Part shown: positions 37,830 through 51,893 of the stretch, piece after piece
Layout: every line of letters begins with the position of its first letter
How positions within the stretch are numbered: position 1 is the stretch's first letter
NCBI RefSeq assembly: GCF_031755915.1
Contig: NC_083389.1
Span: 18,097,001 to 18,161,000, forward strand
Reading direction: 5' to 3'
From: Ziziphus jujuba
Taxonomy: Eukaryota; Streptophyta; Magnoliopsida; Rosales; Rhamnaceae
DNA length: 64,000 nucleotides
Notes under the pieces: model-generated
Database searches by the model: none
What the model was told of the DNA's origin: nothing
Seen by the model: the letters and a program-made list of their open reading frames with translations, nothing else
Position numbers and translations under genes: made by a program

Positions 37830-39268
37830 AACAAAGTAAAAAAGAAAAAAATGGGAAGCTTAAATAGGAATCAGTCAAATTTAAAGTCTCCAAATTGGCA
37901 ACGCAATTTTGAAATTTGTATATATATATATATATATATATATGCAATGAAATATTTTTATAATGAAATAGCATCCATTTGATCATAAAAAATTAAAATT
38001 TATTATTTATTATTATGGATGATTATCAACAGTATATGTGTTAGATTTTGATTGTGAAATATAATTTTATTATTTTTATGTTAAGATTTTAAAAACAAAC
38101 TATTTAATAGTAATAATTTAAATTATCATTTGGCATCTAGATTTCATTTATGATTATTCACTAATAATGGAAAATAACATTTTTCTAAAAAAATTTGATC
38201 TTTATTTAAATCAATTATAGATAAAAATAAACTTCATATTATAATAAGTTATAAGTTTTTAAAAATAATTCTAAAGAATTTTGTTTGCACATAATAATAA
38301 TACTTATCTGGATATTGTAAATAATATATGGTAAAAGATTAACATGATATAAAATATTTATATAAATTTGTTTGGGATGTTAATTTATTTTTTAAAACTT
38401 GAAAGTATGTAATAACTAACGATTATGGAAAATTTTTTGTTGAAGCCAAAATATTTTTAGCCTCTCCAGCATGTTTAAAGCTTTTTGCATGAAATTTTTT
38501 ATATTTCAATACCGTGGTCTACAAGATTATATTTATATATTAAATTAAACTATTTCTAAATTCTTTCATAATAGAAAAATGTATAAATTGATTAATTAAG
38601 AATTGCAAAGGATGTGTTAGAAGATAGAATTTTTAACTGCATATTATATTAATAAAATTAGTTTAGTCTCAACAATTTAATTATAGAGAGATTTTACTGT
38701 ATATATAGACAAGCCTAAAACAAGTTCTTAATATTAAAAGCAACATTCAAATTTTATTTTTTAACTATTTGATTATATTAAAAGCTAAAATTTAAAATTA
38801 TATTTATTGGTTACTGGATTTCGATAGACTTCATTTTTTTTAAATATGATTTGAATATATCACTAAATCCATATTTAATCATTTTTAAATTTTAAATCAT
38901 AACTTTTATGAAATATGAAAGCCAATAAAAGAAGATTTTAATGTTAAAACCGTCAAGCTATACTGATATGATATGACTGTATATATATATATATCGATTA
39001 TGTTCAAATCAGGTTTATATCAAAATTAACATCAAATGCTTTTTTTTTTTTTTAGCTTTTAAATCCTATTAAAATTTAAAATTTAAAATTATATTTATTA
39101 ATTATTAGATCTTATTAGAATTTATTTTTTTTAAAATAAAGTTAAAATATATTACTAAATCTATATCTAATCAATTTTTAAATTTTAACCAATAATATAA
39201 TTTAAAAAATAAAAAAAATAATATTAAAAATATCATGTTATACTAACCCAACTTTAATTACATATATG

Positions 39269-39312
<44 letters not shown>

Positions 39313-39902
39313 TGAAAAAAATCTCTTGACTGCTTCACATGCTTGCTTCATTGTATAAATACTTTTAGTAAGTGGTTTGCCCTCTGTCAAAGTGTAATGC
39401 TCATCTTTGATCAAAACTTTATAAAAAGATGATCGATTTATCCCATTTTTTAATGCTTCCGCTTTTATACTTTTACCTGCTGGACTTTGGAGTTTGGAAT
39501 CAAGCTCTACAAAATGGCACTGGGGGCACTCTCAGCTTTCATTGGTCACCTTTTAGGTATAATAAACAAAAATACACATTTCTTAGTGCTTAAGGATACC
39601 TAGGGCAACCACTTGACTTGTATATTTTAATGATGGCATTTCTGGTGGTTGTGTGCTCCGATTAAGCTTTTTGTAATTGGCATGATTTGGTTGAAATTTT
39701 GTACAAATGCACAACTTTTTAGTGAAATGATGAAGACCAATTTGCTTTTCACAATGTGCATATATTAGAATGATCTTGATGTAACAATTCATAATATGTT
39801 ACTCCGTATAGCCACTCCTTAATATAAAAAATAATTGCTATCCAACAACCATTTGTTTTTCATTTTTCACTTTTTCTATAGAAATAGGAGATTCGAACTC
39901 TA

Positions 39903-39934
<32 letters not shown>

Positions 39935-40180
39935 TGATCACAACAATTATATTTTAACAACAAATTTATCAGTTGCAAATCGAACCTCAAATTCTACACA
40001 CAAGCCTAGAAAATTCTTGGGACTTAAATTAATTAAAATTTCAATCCCATAATTCAATGCATGAAAAAATAGAACTAATTTGTAAAGTTCTAACCATTAC
40101 TAATTGTCAACACAGTTTCATGTTCTTTCATCAAAGAAACATGTTTTTAGAGTTCCAATAATATTTTATACATTTGGTTT
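36030..40180. other. AT-rich intergenic DNA with microsatellites
   Basis: No gene was recognised. Contents include a (TC)n-(TA)n compound repeat at about 37783-37829 and (TA)n tracts at about 37918-37942, 38978-38994, 39266-39315 and 39908-39934. Confidence 0.55.
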
Positions 40181-40220
40181 TGGTTTGCAAAGCCAATAAC
40201 CAATTGTAAAGCCAAAAATG

Positions 40221-40400
40221 CTACCCATATCCTAGCGTAAAGCAAAGAATATACAGCGAACCCATACATAGGAATAGAAGTGCTTGAGCTTTGAATCTTT
40301 TTGACCAGGTCAACAACAAGATAGCAAGTGCAATCTCTTCAGATCCATGCCACAGAATACCATCAGGGGAATGACCGTGGAAAAGCATCTTTACCGACAT
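40221..40400 (-). CDS. Unidentified 59-residue membrane-type small protein
   Basis: An ORF from ATG 40400 to TAG 40221 encodes 59 residues starting MSVKMLFHGHSPDGILWHGS and ending MGSLYILCFTLGYG. Its amino-acid mix is unlike the low-complexity frames nearby. It has a polar, Trp- and His-containing N-terminal part, a hydrophobic helix (IALAILLLTW), a short basic stretch (SKRFK) and a second hydrophobic segment. This suggests a small two-pass membrane or organelle protein. About 220-260 bp upstream are GGCCCAAT and AGCCCAAT boxes (40616-40643), like site II elements of housekeeping genes. I do not recognise the family. A 5'UTR intron ending TTTTGTAG at about 40489 is possible. Confidence 0.5.
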   Translation of the reverse strand: MSVKMLFHGHSPDGILWHGSEEIALAILLLTWSKRFKAQALLFLCMGSLYILCFTLGYG

Positions 40401-40607
40401 TACAATTGATAAAAGCCAAAAAAGAGAGAAAAAAAATAAAAAATAATAATAATAAAAAGGAATAAACAGCTAAAACAATCATAGCTACAAAACAAATCTT
40501 ATAGGGTCAGCTCCCTCGTGACAAAAAAAGTCCAGTTCATTCATTACGAAATTCCATTTCAGATCAAAGACCAAGAGTGGTTTTAAAACTCAATACGGCC
40601 TGCACTT

Positions 40608-40645
40608 AAATTAATTTGGCCCAATGCTACCTTGGGAGCCCAATA
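40608..40645 (-). promoter_or_regulatory. Site II-like GGCCCAAT/AGCCCAAT boxes
   Basis: TTGGCCCAATG and AGCCCAATAA occur within about 30 bp, upstream of the 59-residue ORF. On the minus strand they read TTGGGCC and TTGGGCT. Such boxes are common in promoters of plant genes for ribosomal, mitochondrial and cell-cycle proteins. The link to this ORF is an inference from position. Confidence 0.4.
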
Positions 40646-40699
40646 AATATTTGCGTAATGAGCTCAATAGGGTCCCGTTAGAAATTTTCAACTTTACAG

Positions 40700-42370
40700 C
40701 TTTTACATAAACGTGTAGAACTGTTTTTCACTTGCTTCTTCTTTCGTTGTTGTTGTGGAATAACGCTAGAAAGAGATACCAAAGAAATCACTCAAAATGT
40801 TTATCAGATTTATATGTTTATTATATGTTTAATTATTTGGTTGTCTTATAGTACCACTAGCATTACCCTTTTTTATTTTTATTATTTTTTTTTCAAAAAA
40901 TCTTTATGTTGCTTATTAGAATGTATTTTGCCCTCATAATTCATATCTAAGAAAAAATATAGAAAATATTCGGTTGGGAATTAACTTAATTTATAAATAA
41001 CCAATCTAATTCCATTTGTAATTAATTGGTTTTTGTTTTAATCAAAACCAAACCATCGTATATATGAAACCTAGTCTAATTTATAATTGATTTGGTTGAT
41101 CAATTTTGAACTTCTTCCTTTTTTTTTTTAAAATTTTTTTTTTTAATTTTTGAATTTTAAATTTTGAACAACAACCTTGGCTTGTTGAATGTTTTCATTA
41201 TGTAAAATACTTGGTTTACTAAAATGTATATATTGTTTAAAAGAAAAAAGAAGAAGAAGCTAATATATAAGAATACGTAAACATTTGAAAGTAAATTAAA
41301 GCTTAATGATAAGTTATAAGATTTGCATACTGCATTACAAATAAAATTACAGATAATAACATAAAATTTAAATATATATAATTTAATTATTTATATTTTT
41401 AATTTTGGTTTGGATAGATCTAAAAAACAGATGCTTAAAAAAAATCTATTACCCAGTGTTTCCCCAAAATCAGATTTTTTTTTTTTTTTTTGGGTTGAGA
41501 AAACCTATATGAATTTTTAAGAAAAAATACTTTCCACGGCAAAATTACTAAAGGACTCTTCGATAATTAACGAGCTGCGCAACTCCGAAACTCCCTTGTA
41601 GGCTTAGCCAAAAAAGGGGCAAGCGTATTTATTTATTTTTAATTTATTATTATTTTAAATAAAACAGCATGTGAGATGCAAGACTGAGGCGGACATTGGA
41701 TAAGTTTTTTTTTTTTTTTGGGGGTAATGAGAACATTGGAGAAGTTGAAATAAGGGCTATATGAGTATTCTTTATAGTTTACACACCAAAAGTGACAAAA
41801 TAATATATATGTATATTTATATATTAGCAAATTGGATTGCATTGGGCCAAATTACCCTTACAACTAATGGCTACAAAATTATTGCCCAAATTTTTAGGCT
41901 TAAATCTTTTGAAAGAATATATTTATAACTAATTAAAAATCGACAGTATATATGAAAATTCTTCAAAAAAAAAAAAAAAAAAATAATTAATAGATGGACA
42001 GTGATATTGCTTCTTAAAAATATGTAACTAGCTAGAATGAACACAAACCAGAAGGCATACTATTTCATTCCGGAAAACCAAGCTAAGATATATGAACGTG
42101 CTTTTATATCTAATTACAAGTCGGCCCCTCAGGAAGTGAGCAGGTTCTGCAACACAGATATGCAAACTGCACAACTTTGAATAACCCGTTGTCATCAAGT
42201 ATTACACCAAATTCAACACGAAACAAGCTCAATGAACATAAACAGAAAAGCAAAAGCTACCGATACAAGCTCTCAGACAATACTATCTAGTTTAAGATAC
42301 CAAACGGGAGGAATAGACTACACATAACACCAAACACCAGGCAAGAGCCTTGACCAGCCTTGTTTCCAAT
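40700..42370. other. Intergenic DNA and 3'UTR of the ascorbate peroxidase gene
   Basis: The left part is AT-rich with poly-T and poly-A runs (about 41475-41492, 41706-41720, 41965-41982). The right part (about 42080-42370) is less AT-rich and probably the peroxidase 3'UTR. No further gene was seen. Confidence 0.5.
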
Positions 42371-42374
42371 TTCT

Positions 42375-44764
<2,390 letters not shown>

Positions 44765-44804
44765 GACGAAGAAATACGATCGATCTTGTCGCCGATTCAG
44801 ATTT

Positions 44805-45036
44805 CTGATCAATTCAAAGTAACCAAAAAAGAAAAAAAAAGAAAAAAGAAAAAAGAAGACTGGAAACTGAGTGATCAAATTCAAACTTAAATTACTCTGC
44901 CACGAGAGAGATATGTGTAGTAAATTAGCATAATGTTGTTTATTTCCCTTTGCACTAGTTTCTTACGTTTTTCTCGGGAACCAAACATAGCAAGGAATGG
45001 TAAATTGGGATAAAAAACAAGTTCAAATTTGCAGAC
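44805..45036 (-). other. 5'UTR intron of the ascorbate peroxidase gene
   Basis: A donor (AAAAG then GTCTGC) at 45036 and an acceptor (TTGATCAG) ending at 44805 would remove 232 bp just upstream of the start codon. Intron-containing leaders are common in cytosolic ascorbate peroxidase genes. The model is inferred from splice signals alone. Confidence 0.6.
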
Positions 45037-45134
45037 CTTTTCTGGATGACGATCTCGCTAGAAAGGATGAGAAACTGAAAATGCCACGAGTCGAACGAAC
45101 ACAAGTTTCAGTTGGTCCAGGCCGAAGTGGGCCG

Positions 45135-45142
45135 TATTTATA
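45135..45142 (-). promoter_or_regulatory. TATA box of the ascorbate peroxidase gene
   Basis: On the minus strand this reads CATATAAATACGG, a good TATA box. It would place the transcription start at about 45105-45110, which fits a first noncoding exon ending at 45037. Confidence 0.65.
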
Positions 45143-45172
45143 TGGTGAAAGCGTTTAGGACAAGAAGGTTCT

Positions 45173-45184
45173 AGCGCTCAATTT
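45173..45184 (-). promoter_or_regulatory. Heat-shock-element-like motif upstream of ascorbate peroxidase
   Basis: AGAAGGTTCTAG contains GAAnnTTC, two inverted heat-shock units, about 35 bp upstream of the TATA box. Heat-shock elements are known in cytosolic ascorbate peroxidase promoters. A third full unit is not clear, so binding strength is uncertain. Confidence 0.45.
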
Positions 45185-45529
45185 GGCCCGCTGATCATTT
45201 TAATTATCCGGTTGGGTACTTGCCACGTTTTTTTTTTTTTTTTTTTTTTTCTGAGCGGCCGGTATCATGCTTTGGTTTAAGACTGTGTGCGGTTGGTTAG
45301 CCGCCTAGAAGCGGGAAATTATGAAAGCGGAAAACCAATTATGGAAGAACACGTGTCACAGATTACGGATGGCATTGCTTGACTGGCGGTTTCGCATCTG
45401 TGGGAGAGTTTTTGTTTTTTTTGCTACGAATCCGTGGGAGAGCTTTGTGTCAGTTTGAGGAGTTATTTTTCATTTTTTATTTTTTGATATAAAAAGAGAT
45501 TTTATAAATTAAGAGACCGAAATACAACC

Positions 45530-45960
45530 ATCAGCCTGAAGAACATGATTTAGCCGCTGTAGGCTAACTTAAAGCCAGGATTCAAAGGTATTTAAACTAG
45601 TTGTATAGTTAGCAATACAATGAGCTACAGATTAGTTTTCTTATAAGTAAAGGAGCAAACTAGGTTTGCATTATTAGAGAACAATATGGATCCAATTGAT
45701 TTCCAATACTTTCTTCATTTACTAAATGAACTGCACCAAAGCAATTATTCACAATTTCCCTACAGTTAAAATCTACCTCTAAATAAAAAAATTATTGCCT
45801 CACGGATAGCAATAAGCTCAACATGGAGGACTGATCTTGAAGCCACAAAGGGTTTAGCTAAAGCCCCATGAGATCTCCAACAACATTCCGTACAACAACT
45901 CCAACTCCAATCCTCTAATTGCATGCTTTGATGGAAGCATCAATATTTACTTTGAAATTT
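45530..45960 (-). pseudogene. LINE RNase H-like fragment, part of the split element
   Basis: The minus strand reads GENFKVNIDASIKACN, a stop, then RIGVGVVVRNVVGDLMG and, in a shifted frame, VELIAIREAIIF. This is the start of the RVT_3/RNase H-like domain. It continues the LINE whose reverse transcriptase lies beyond the CACTA insertion. Confidence 0.65.
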
Positions 45961-46311
45961 TCTCCTTGCGGTGGTGACTACTGATGCTTATCTCGTTCTT
46001 GCTTTCTCACCCATTATGCGAAAATTGATATATAGCGATACTCATTTAGCGATGCTACGAAACAAATACATCTGAAAAAATAAAATTGCGACTCTGAGGT
46101 TAATGCATCAGTAAAATTTCAATAAATATACGACACATCAAATTAATATATAGCAACACTCACTTAGCGATGCTACGAAACAAATGCATCTGAAAAAATA
46201 AAATCACAATTTTGAGATTAATGTGTCAGTAAAATTGTGCATCAAAAAACTATCGAGAGCAACATAACTGAGCTAAGTTAATAGGCAACGCACTATTTAG
46301 ATTGTGCATCT

Positions 46312-47395
46312 GGCCATGCCAAGAATTGAACCTAGGACCTCCAACACTCTCAAAGAATCACCATACTACCAGAGCAAATGACTTGGATGTAATAATACAA
46401 CAAGAACTAGCTAATATAGTTTTAGGCGACATATTCTTTTAACAAAGAGTCGCCAAATAGATGAAACGGTGACTCATTTTTCAACAACTGCGTCGACATA
46501 TTCTTTTAACAAAGAGTCGCCAAATAGATGAAACGGCGACTCATTTTTCAACAACTGTGTTGCCTTTTTTTTTTTTTTCAATTTTTTATTTAAACATTTA
46601 GAAACCCATAAAAAATAAAAATCAAATCAAATAGGGCCATACCAAGAATTGAACCCAAAACCTCCTACACTCTTAAAAAATCACCATACTATCAAGCCAA
46701 ATGACTTGGATGTAATAATACACCAAGAACTAACTAATATAGTTTTAGGCGATGCATTCTTTTAAGAAAGAGTCGCCAAATTGATGAAAAGGCGATGCAT
46801 TCTTCAACAACTGCGTTGCTTTTTCTTCTTTTTTTTTTTTTTCAATTTTTTTATTTAAACATGTACAAACCCATAAAAAAAAAAAAAATCAATTAAGGCC
46901 ATGCCAAAATTTGAACCCAGGCACTCTCACATCTCAAGGAATAACCACATCACCAGACCAAATAACTTGGATGTAATAATACAACAAGAACTAGCTAATA
47001 TGGTTTTAGGCGACGCATTCTTTTAAGAAGATGAAAATGTGACGCAATTTTCAACAATTGCGTCACCTTTTCTTTTTTTTTTTTTCAATTTTTTTATTTA
47101 AACATTTACAAACCCATAAAAAAAAATAAAATCAAATAAGGCCATGCCAAGATTTGAACCAAGGACCTTTTACACTCTCTAGGAATTACCACACCACCAG
47201 ACCAAATGACTTGGATAGGGCCATGCCAAGATTTGAACCCAAAACCTTTTACACTCTTAAGGAATCACCACACCACCAGGCTAAATGACTTGGATGTAAT
47301 AATATTACAAAAATCAGTTAATATAGTTTTAGGCGACGCATTTTTTTAACAAAGAGTCGCCAAATATACGAAAAGACGACTCATTTGTCAATAGT
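46312..47395. repeat. Tandem 260-325-bp units with tRNA-like modules and GCGACG motifs
   Basis: Units begin with GGCCATGCCAAGATTTGAAC-like sequence at about 46312, 46635, 46893, 47141 and 47219, each reaching GACTTGGATGTAATAATA and, in most, TTTTAGGCGACGCATTC. A 67-bp internal repeat lies at 46426-46561, and a 78-bp one at 47141-47295. On the minus strand the modules show a B-box-like GGTTCAAATCT and an A-box-like TGGTCTGGTGG. Spacing between units varies because some carry extra copies and T runs. Confidence 0.75.
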
Positions 47396-48599
47396 TGTGT
47401 TGCCGTTTCACCCAACCAATTTTTAACTTTTTTTGAATTTGAAAGTTGGTTTTAGTAATTTTTTTAACTTTGCAAAATGCTTTTTTTTTCTTTTTTAATT
47501 TGTAGATGAGCAATCAACAAAACTAATTAAAGATTAAAAAAAAAAAACATGGAATAGGCGACTTGTTTTAATGGAATTGCGTCGCCTGTTCCTTCAATTT
47601 TTTTTTTTAAATTTTTAAAGAAAAAGCAATTTAATAGACTTTTAATTTTTAAAAACAAGTAAGCTGTCATTGGCCACAAACACATGAAAGTTAAGCTCAT
47701 TTAACATACTTATGTAGATAAATTGGTCAATAAATGCTTGTTGAATTAGAATTCTATATTCGGTATCCTATCTCAAATTAGGTCTTGAGATATTTTGTGT
47801 CTCGTCTATACACATATATGTAAATAATTGAGAAGAGCATTGACAAAACTATTTTTTGTTTTTAGATCAATGAACAATTAAAAATTATTTAAAGATTATT
47901 TAAAGATTATTTTTTGTTTCGACCATAATGCGTCGTTTGATCTCACAATTCAAGAACGGGCGACCCTTATTGAAGAGAATGCGTCGCCTGTTCTCTCAAT
48001 TAAAAAAAAATAAAAATTTTAAAAGACATGCAAATTTTATAAAGAATCAATGTGTACTCGAAAAATAGAAAAATAAATAGAAATCTTTGATATTTTGCTT
48101 CGCATTTTTAAGAAATATTTTCAGTTTTTATTTGTAGATGAAAAATAAAAAAATTAATCAAAGAAAACAAAATGAAATTGAGAGAAAATGTGCGTTTTTG
48201 CCATTTTTTGAAAATGTTTTGCTCGTTTTAAAATTTTTACGCTCGCTTTTAAATCCTTTTTTTTTTTTTTTTAAAACTACATCAAGTACATTACCTAATA
48301 GATATCAGATTTGGAAGCAATCTAAGAGAGACTTGAAGAGTGGAATATTTCAGATTTCATTTTTCATCTGCCTATGTTGTCGTCGGTCAGGAAGCTGGAT
48401 TTCTCTGTGTCGCCCTCGTGATTTTCTTGGGCTTTTTTTTTTTTTTTTTTTTTTGTCTCCATCGTTTAGGTGAGTTTCTTTTTTCTTTGTGGTTGGCAGA
48501 GACATGAGGTGGGTTATTTTTTTTTTTTTCATTTTAACCGTAGGTAAGATTCGTTGAGTTTTATTAATCTTGCTTTTGTAGAAATTTTGTTTGTGATAT

Positions 48600-48835
48600 T
48601 GCTTGACATTATTTTGCTAAGTTCAACAAGTATTTTATGTTGAAGATCAACTTGATTTGAGATGGTCTATTGTTTTAACTTCACCACAATATCGTACTTT
48701 TGTTGAAGAAGATGTTCTTGGAGATACTATAATGGCTCACAATTCATTGGTCATATAGTTGCCAAGTATCAATGAAAATGATAATGAGGATGAATGTGAG
48801 AGTAACTATGTTTTGTAATGACTGTGAGGGGAGAA
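48600..48835 (+). pseudogene. Remnant of CACTA transposase-gene C-terminal region (DUF4216-like)
   Basis: The plus strand reads QQVFYVEDQLDLRWSIVLTS and then RTFVEEDVLGDTIMAH before a TAG. This resembles the C-terminal DUF4216 segment of CACTA transposase genes, where a QVFYV..D..D..W.VVL pattern is typical. The upstream DDE-type domain is not recognisable. It supports the CACTA call for the surrounding element. Confidence 0.5.
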
Positions 48836-49239
48836 ATTTGCCTCACCAAATCTTAAGAACAATGGTAATATTTTTTAAATTTTCATTTACTAAATTACAA
48901 ATTTAATAATGATTAATATTTTATTTATTTTGCATAAGTGTTAATAACTTTTTTAATTTTTTCATATGCAGTATGAGAGTGTAATATCGTCAACAAGAGG
49001 ACGTCCACTTCCATCTCAATGAGTATGCATTCATGGAAGTTTAATTAATATTAAATTTGTTATGTAAAAATATGTCAATGAGATAATATTTAACTTATTT
49101 GATAATTAATTTGTTATGACAAAATATTTATTTTAAATTTTTGTATTCTTATTATTTTGGATGAAGCTAGTTTTAGTTTTTTTTGTATTTTAATTATTTT
49201 TATATTTTTACAATTTTAATCACTTTCCACAAAATTAAA

Positions 49240-49740
49240 AAAAAGGGCGACACATTAACACATAACAACGTCGCGTAACATATTTGGCGACCTTTAATTG
49301 CATATTTTTAACGACTCATATATTTAACGATGCTTTAAAATAAGTCCTAGTAGCTTTTTTAGTGACTTTCCCAAACAGCATCGCTAAATAATGCGTTGCT
49401 ATAAGTGGACCATCAAATTTGACACATTGCTGACAGGGTCGCTAAAAATGCATCGCTAAAAATCTGATGGAAAAATTAACGCATTTGATAAATACGTCGC
49501 TAAAGGTGTCGATGCGTCGCTAAATAGGCGACTCTATTAATGCATCGCTAAATAAAGGATTAATGCGTCGCTAAATAGGCGACTCATTAACGACGAATAT
49601 ATTTAGCGACGCTATATGAAACAGTCGCTAATATATTTTTAGTAACATTGTGGTGAAGCATCGCTAAATAATGCGTCGCTATAAGTGGATTGATCAAATG
49701 CGTCGCTAAAAACTCAAAGATAGGTGACTCTCATACTGCA
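49240..49740. repeat. Right subterminal GCGACG/TAGCGACGC array of the CACTA element
   Basis: More than fifteen close variants of GCGTCGCTAAATA, GGCGACTC or TAGCGACGC occur in both orientations, often separated by 15-40 bp. Many pairs could fold back. In En/Spm such arrays bind the TNPA-like protein. Confidence 0.75.
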
Positions 49741-49859
49741 TCGCTTGTTATCTTATGGCTTTAGCATCTAGACGTTAGGTAATATCATGCGATATGTCGT
49801 TGTTTATTTTGTGTGACACATTTATTGTGTTATTTATCAATGCAATTCTAGTAGTGACC

Positions 49860-51845
49860 ATAGATTTTGAGATGCAGACGTGCTACTGTATCCACGACTA
49901 GAGCATTTGATTTAACAAAATTCCCATGCATAAAAGCATTTATATTATTCTATAAACACCAGCAAGTCCATGCAAAATTCTCAAGTTGATGGGCAGACAA
50001 TAAGCGTAAAGAAAGCAGCACAAAGCAACAAATGAATCATATATGCCACCTTTTAGATTAGAATAGAAATCGAATTGCTTCCATATATTTGTAACAGTTG
50101 CACATCCCCATAATGCATGTAATGAAGTTTCTTTTGTAGTTTTACAAATGAGACACTTACTATTGTCAGTAACATGTCTTCAGGTTAAGGAATGTAGACA
50201 CGAAATTGGGTCATGGCAAGAACACCAAAGCAACATCTTGACTTTATTAGGTACTTCTAATCTCCAAAGAGCATGCCACCAGGATAAAGTTTGTTAGTTG
50301 CTTGGTCCACTAATTGTGCTACCCATACCAATCTTTCGAGCTTTCCTAACCTGCTTTAACTTTATACACACCATTCACATTACATTTCCACCCAAATTAG
50401 TTCGAGCATCCCATCCCACAAATTGGTATGTTCTAAATAAGTGCAGCTTCATCAACAGAAAAGATAGATTGAATAAGGTCCACATTCCAACTAGCGAAAG
50501 GTGCTAGCAAACATGCTACACTAGAATTTTGATCCAGTTTTCGTGGCGATAACATATGAGAGGCCCCCAAATGTGGCAACCAAGGATCTTTATAGATGCG
50601 AATAGAATGATCATCACCAACGCACCAAATCCTAGCCCTTTCTAACACTTGTCGTCCCCATACAATACTTCGCCATGAATGAGACGATTATCTTCCAATA
50701 TTTTCTTTCCAGAAAGAACATTTGGGAAAATATTTAGCCTTCAATACCCTAGCTACCAGCGAGTTGGGAAAGCGAATAATCCTCCAGCATTGTTTTGCCA
50801 AGAGTGCCCTATTAAACTCTTCAAGTGATCTAAAACCCAAACCTCCCATTGCATTTGGCTGTGTAAGCTTCAAACAACTTATCCATGGCACACCTCTTTT
50901 ACCTCAAATGAACCCCACCAAAAGCGATTCATTAGACTGGTTAGATCATTAACTAATCCTTTCAGCAATTTAAAACAACTCATAGTGTATGTTGGTATAG
51001 CTTGTGCAATTGCTTTGATGATGACCTCCTTCCCTCCTCGTGAAAGCAGCTTTCCATTCCATCCTTCCAACTTTTCCAGACCATTGTCTTGATTGATTGA
51101 AAAACCACTTTTTTTAGCCTCCCAATGAGAGAAGGCAATCCTAGATATTTATAGTGACCTTCGGCTCTTTGTAATTGGAAAGATTGGGTAAGAGAATCCC
51201 GAATTGATTAGGAGGTATTAGGACTAAAAGTAATCATAGTTTTCTGCAAATTAATCCTTTAACTAGATGCATTCTCATATTCATGCAAGATTTCCAAAAT
51301 TCTTTGGCAGCCATTCTTAGTTGCTCTTATGAATTGAATTGTATCTTCAGCAAAAAACATGTTGGAGATAGTAGGAGCGATTGAAATACCAGTAAGATTA
51401 GTTGAATAAACTGATTTCCGAAGCAAACTAGATAGCCCCTCTGAACATATTAGAAACAAATAGGGAGATAAAGGATTACCCTGACGCAAACCCCTACTAG
51501 GTCAAAAAGAAGTCACACTGTTTACCATTTATTAAGAGTGAGTACGAAGCCTCGGCTATGCATTGCATCACTAAATTAATCAATCTGTGGTCAAATCCCA
51601 ACTCTTGCATCATCCATTGCAGAAAATCCCATTTAACACGATCATATGCCTTACTCATATCTAACTTAATGGCTATTAAACCATCTGAATCCAACTTTCT
51701 CTTTGCAATCGTATGCATATGCTTAAAAGCAACTAAGATATTATCTGTGATTTATCTTCCAAAGACAAAAGCACTTTATTCCTTTGAAATAATGGCAGGT
51801 AAGAAGTTTTTAAGAAGTTTGCAGAGTGATTTTATAAGATCATAG
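49860..51845 (-). pseudogene. LINE ORF2 fragment: reverse transcriptase and zf-RVT
   Basis: Segments in order are IKLDMSKAYDRVKWDFLQWM, RQGNPLSPYLFLICSEGLSS, FFAEDTIQF, GKLLSRGGKEVIIKAIAQAI, NAMGGLGFRSLEEFNRALLA and a zf-RVT remnant. The catalytic box reads FAED instead of the usual F/YADD, losing one metal-binding aspartate. Separate frames are needed for these pieces, so it is a pseudogene. Confidence 0.8.
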
Positions 51846-51849
51846 TGGC

Positions 51850-51862
51850 ACCTTCTCAAAAA

Positions 51863-51893
<31 letters not shown>

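Larger units (their letters stand above)
46012..49856. mobile_element. CACTA (En/Spm-type) transposon nested in a LINE
   Basis: The right terminus, read inward, is CACTACTAGAATTGC. The left terminus CATTATGCGAAAATTG looks like the same end after C-to-T changes. ACC flanks both sides (46009-46011, 49857-49859), the expected 3-bp target duplication. Both subterminal regions are full of GCGACG, GCGTCGC and TAGCGACGC motifs in both orientations, as expected for CACTA transposase binding sites. A remnant of the transposase-gene C-terminal region lies inside. Removing the element rejoins the LINE. Confidence 0.75.
45475..51845 (-). mobile_element. Decayed LINE, 5'-truncated, split by a CACTA element
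   Basis: Two blocks, 51845-49857 and 46011-45475, are parts of one LINE read right to left. The right block holds reverse transcriptase and zf-RVT; the left block holds the RNase H-like domain. The CACTA element at 46012-49856 separates them. The 3' end lies in T-rich sequence near 45475 and the 5' end is truncated at about 51845. Frameshifts and stops are frequent. Confidence 0.75.

Noticed and set aside
46312..47395. Spaced repeats considered as a CRISPR array
   Set aside because: Units are 260-325 bp, diverged, and contain transposon and tRNA-like motifs in a plant genome; there are no short identical repeats with unique spacers.
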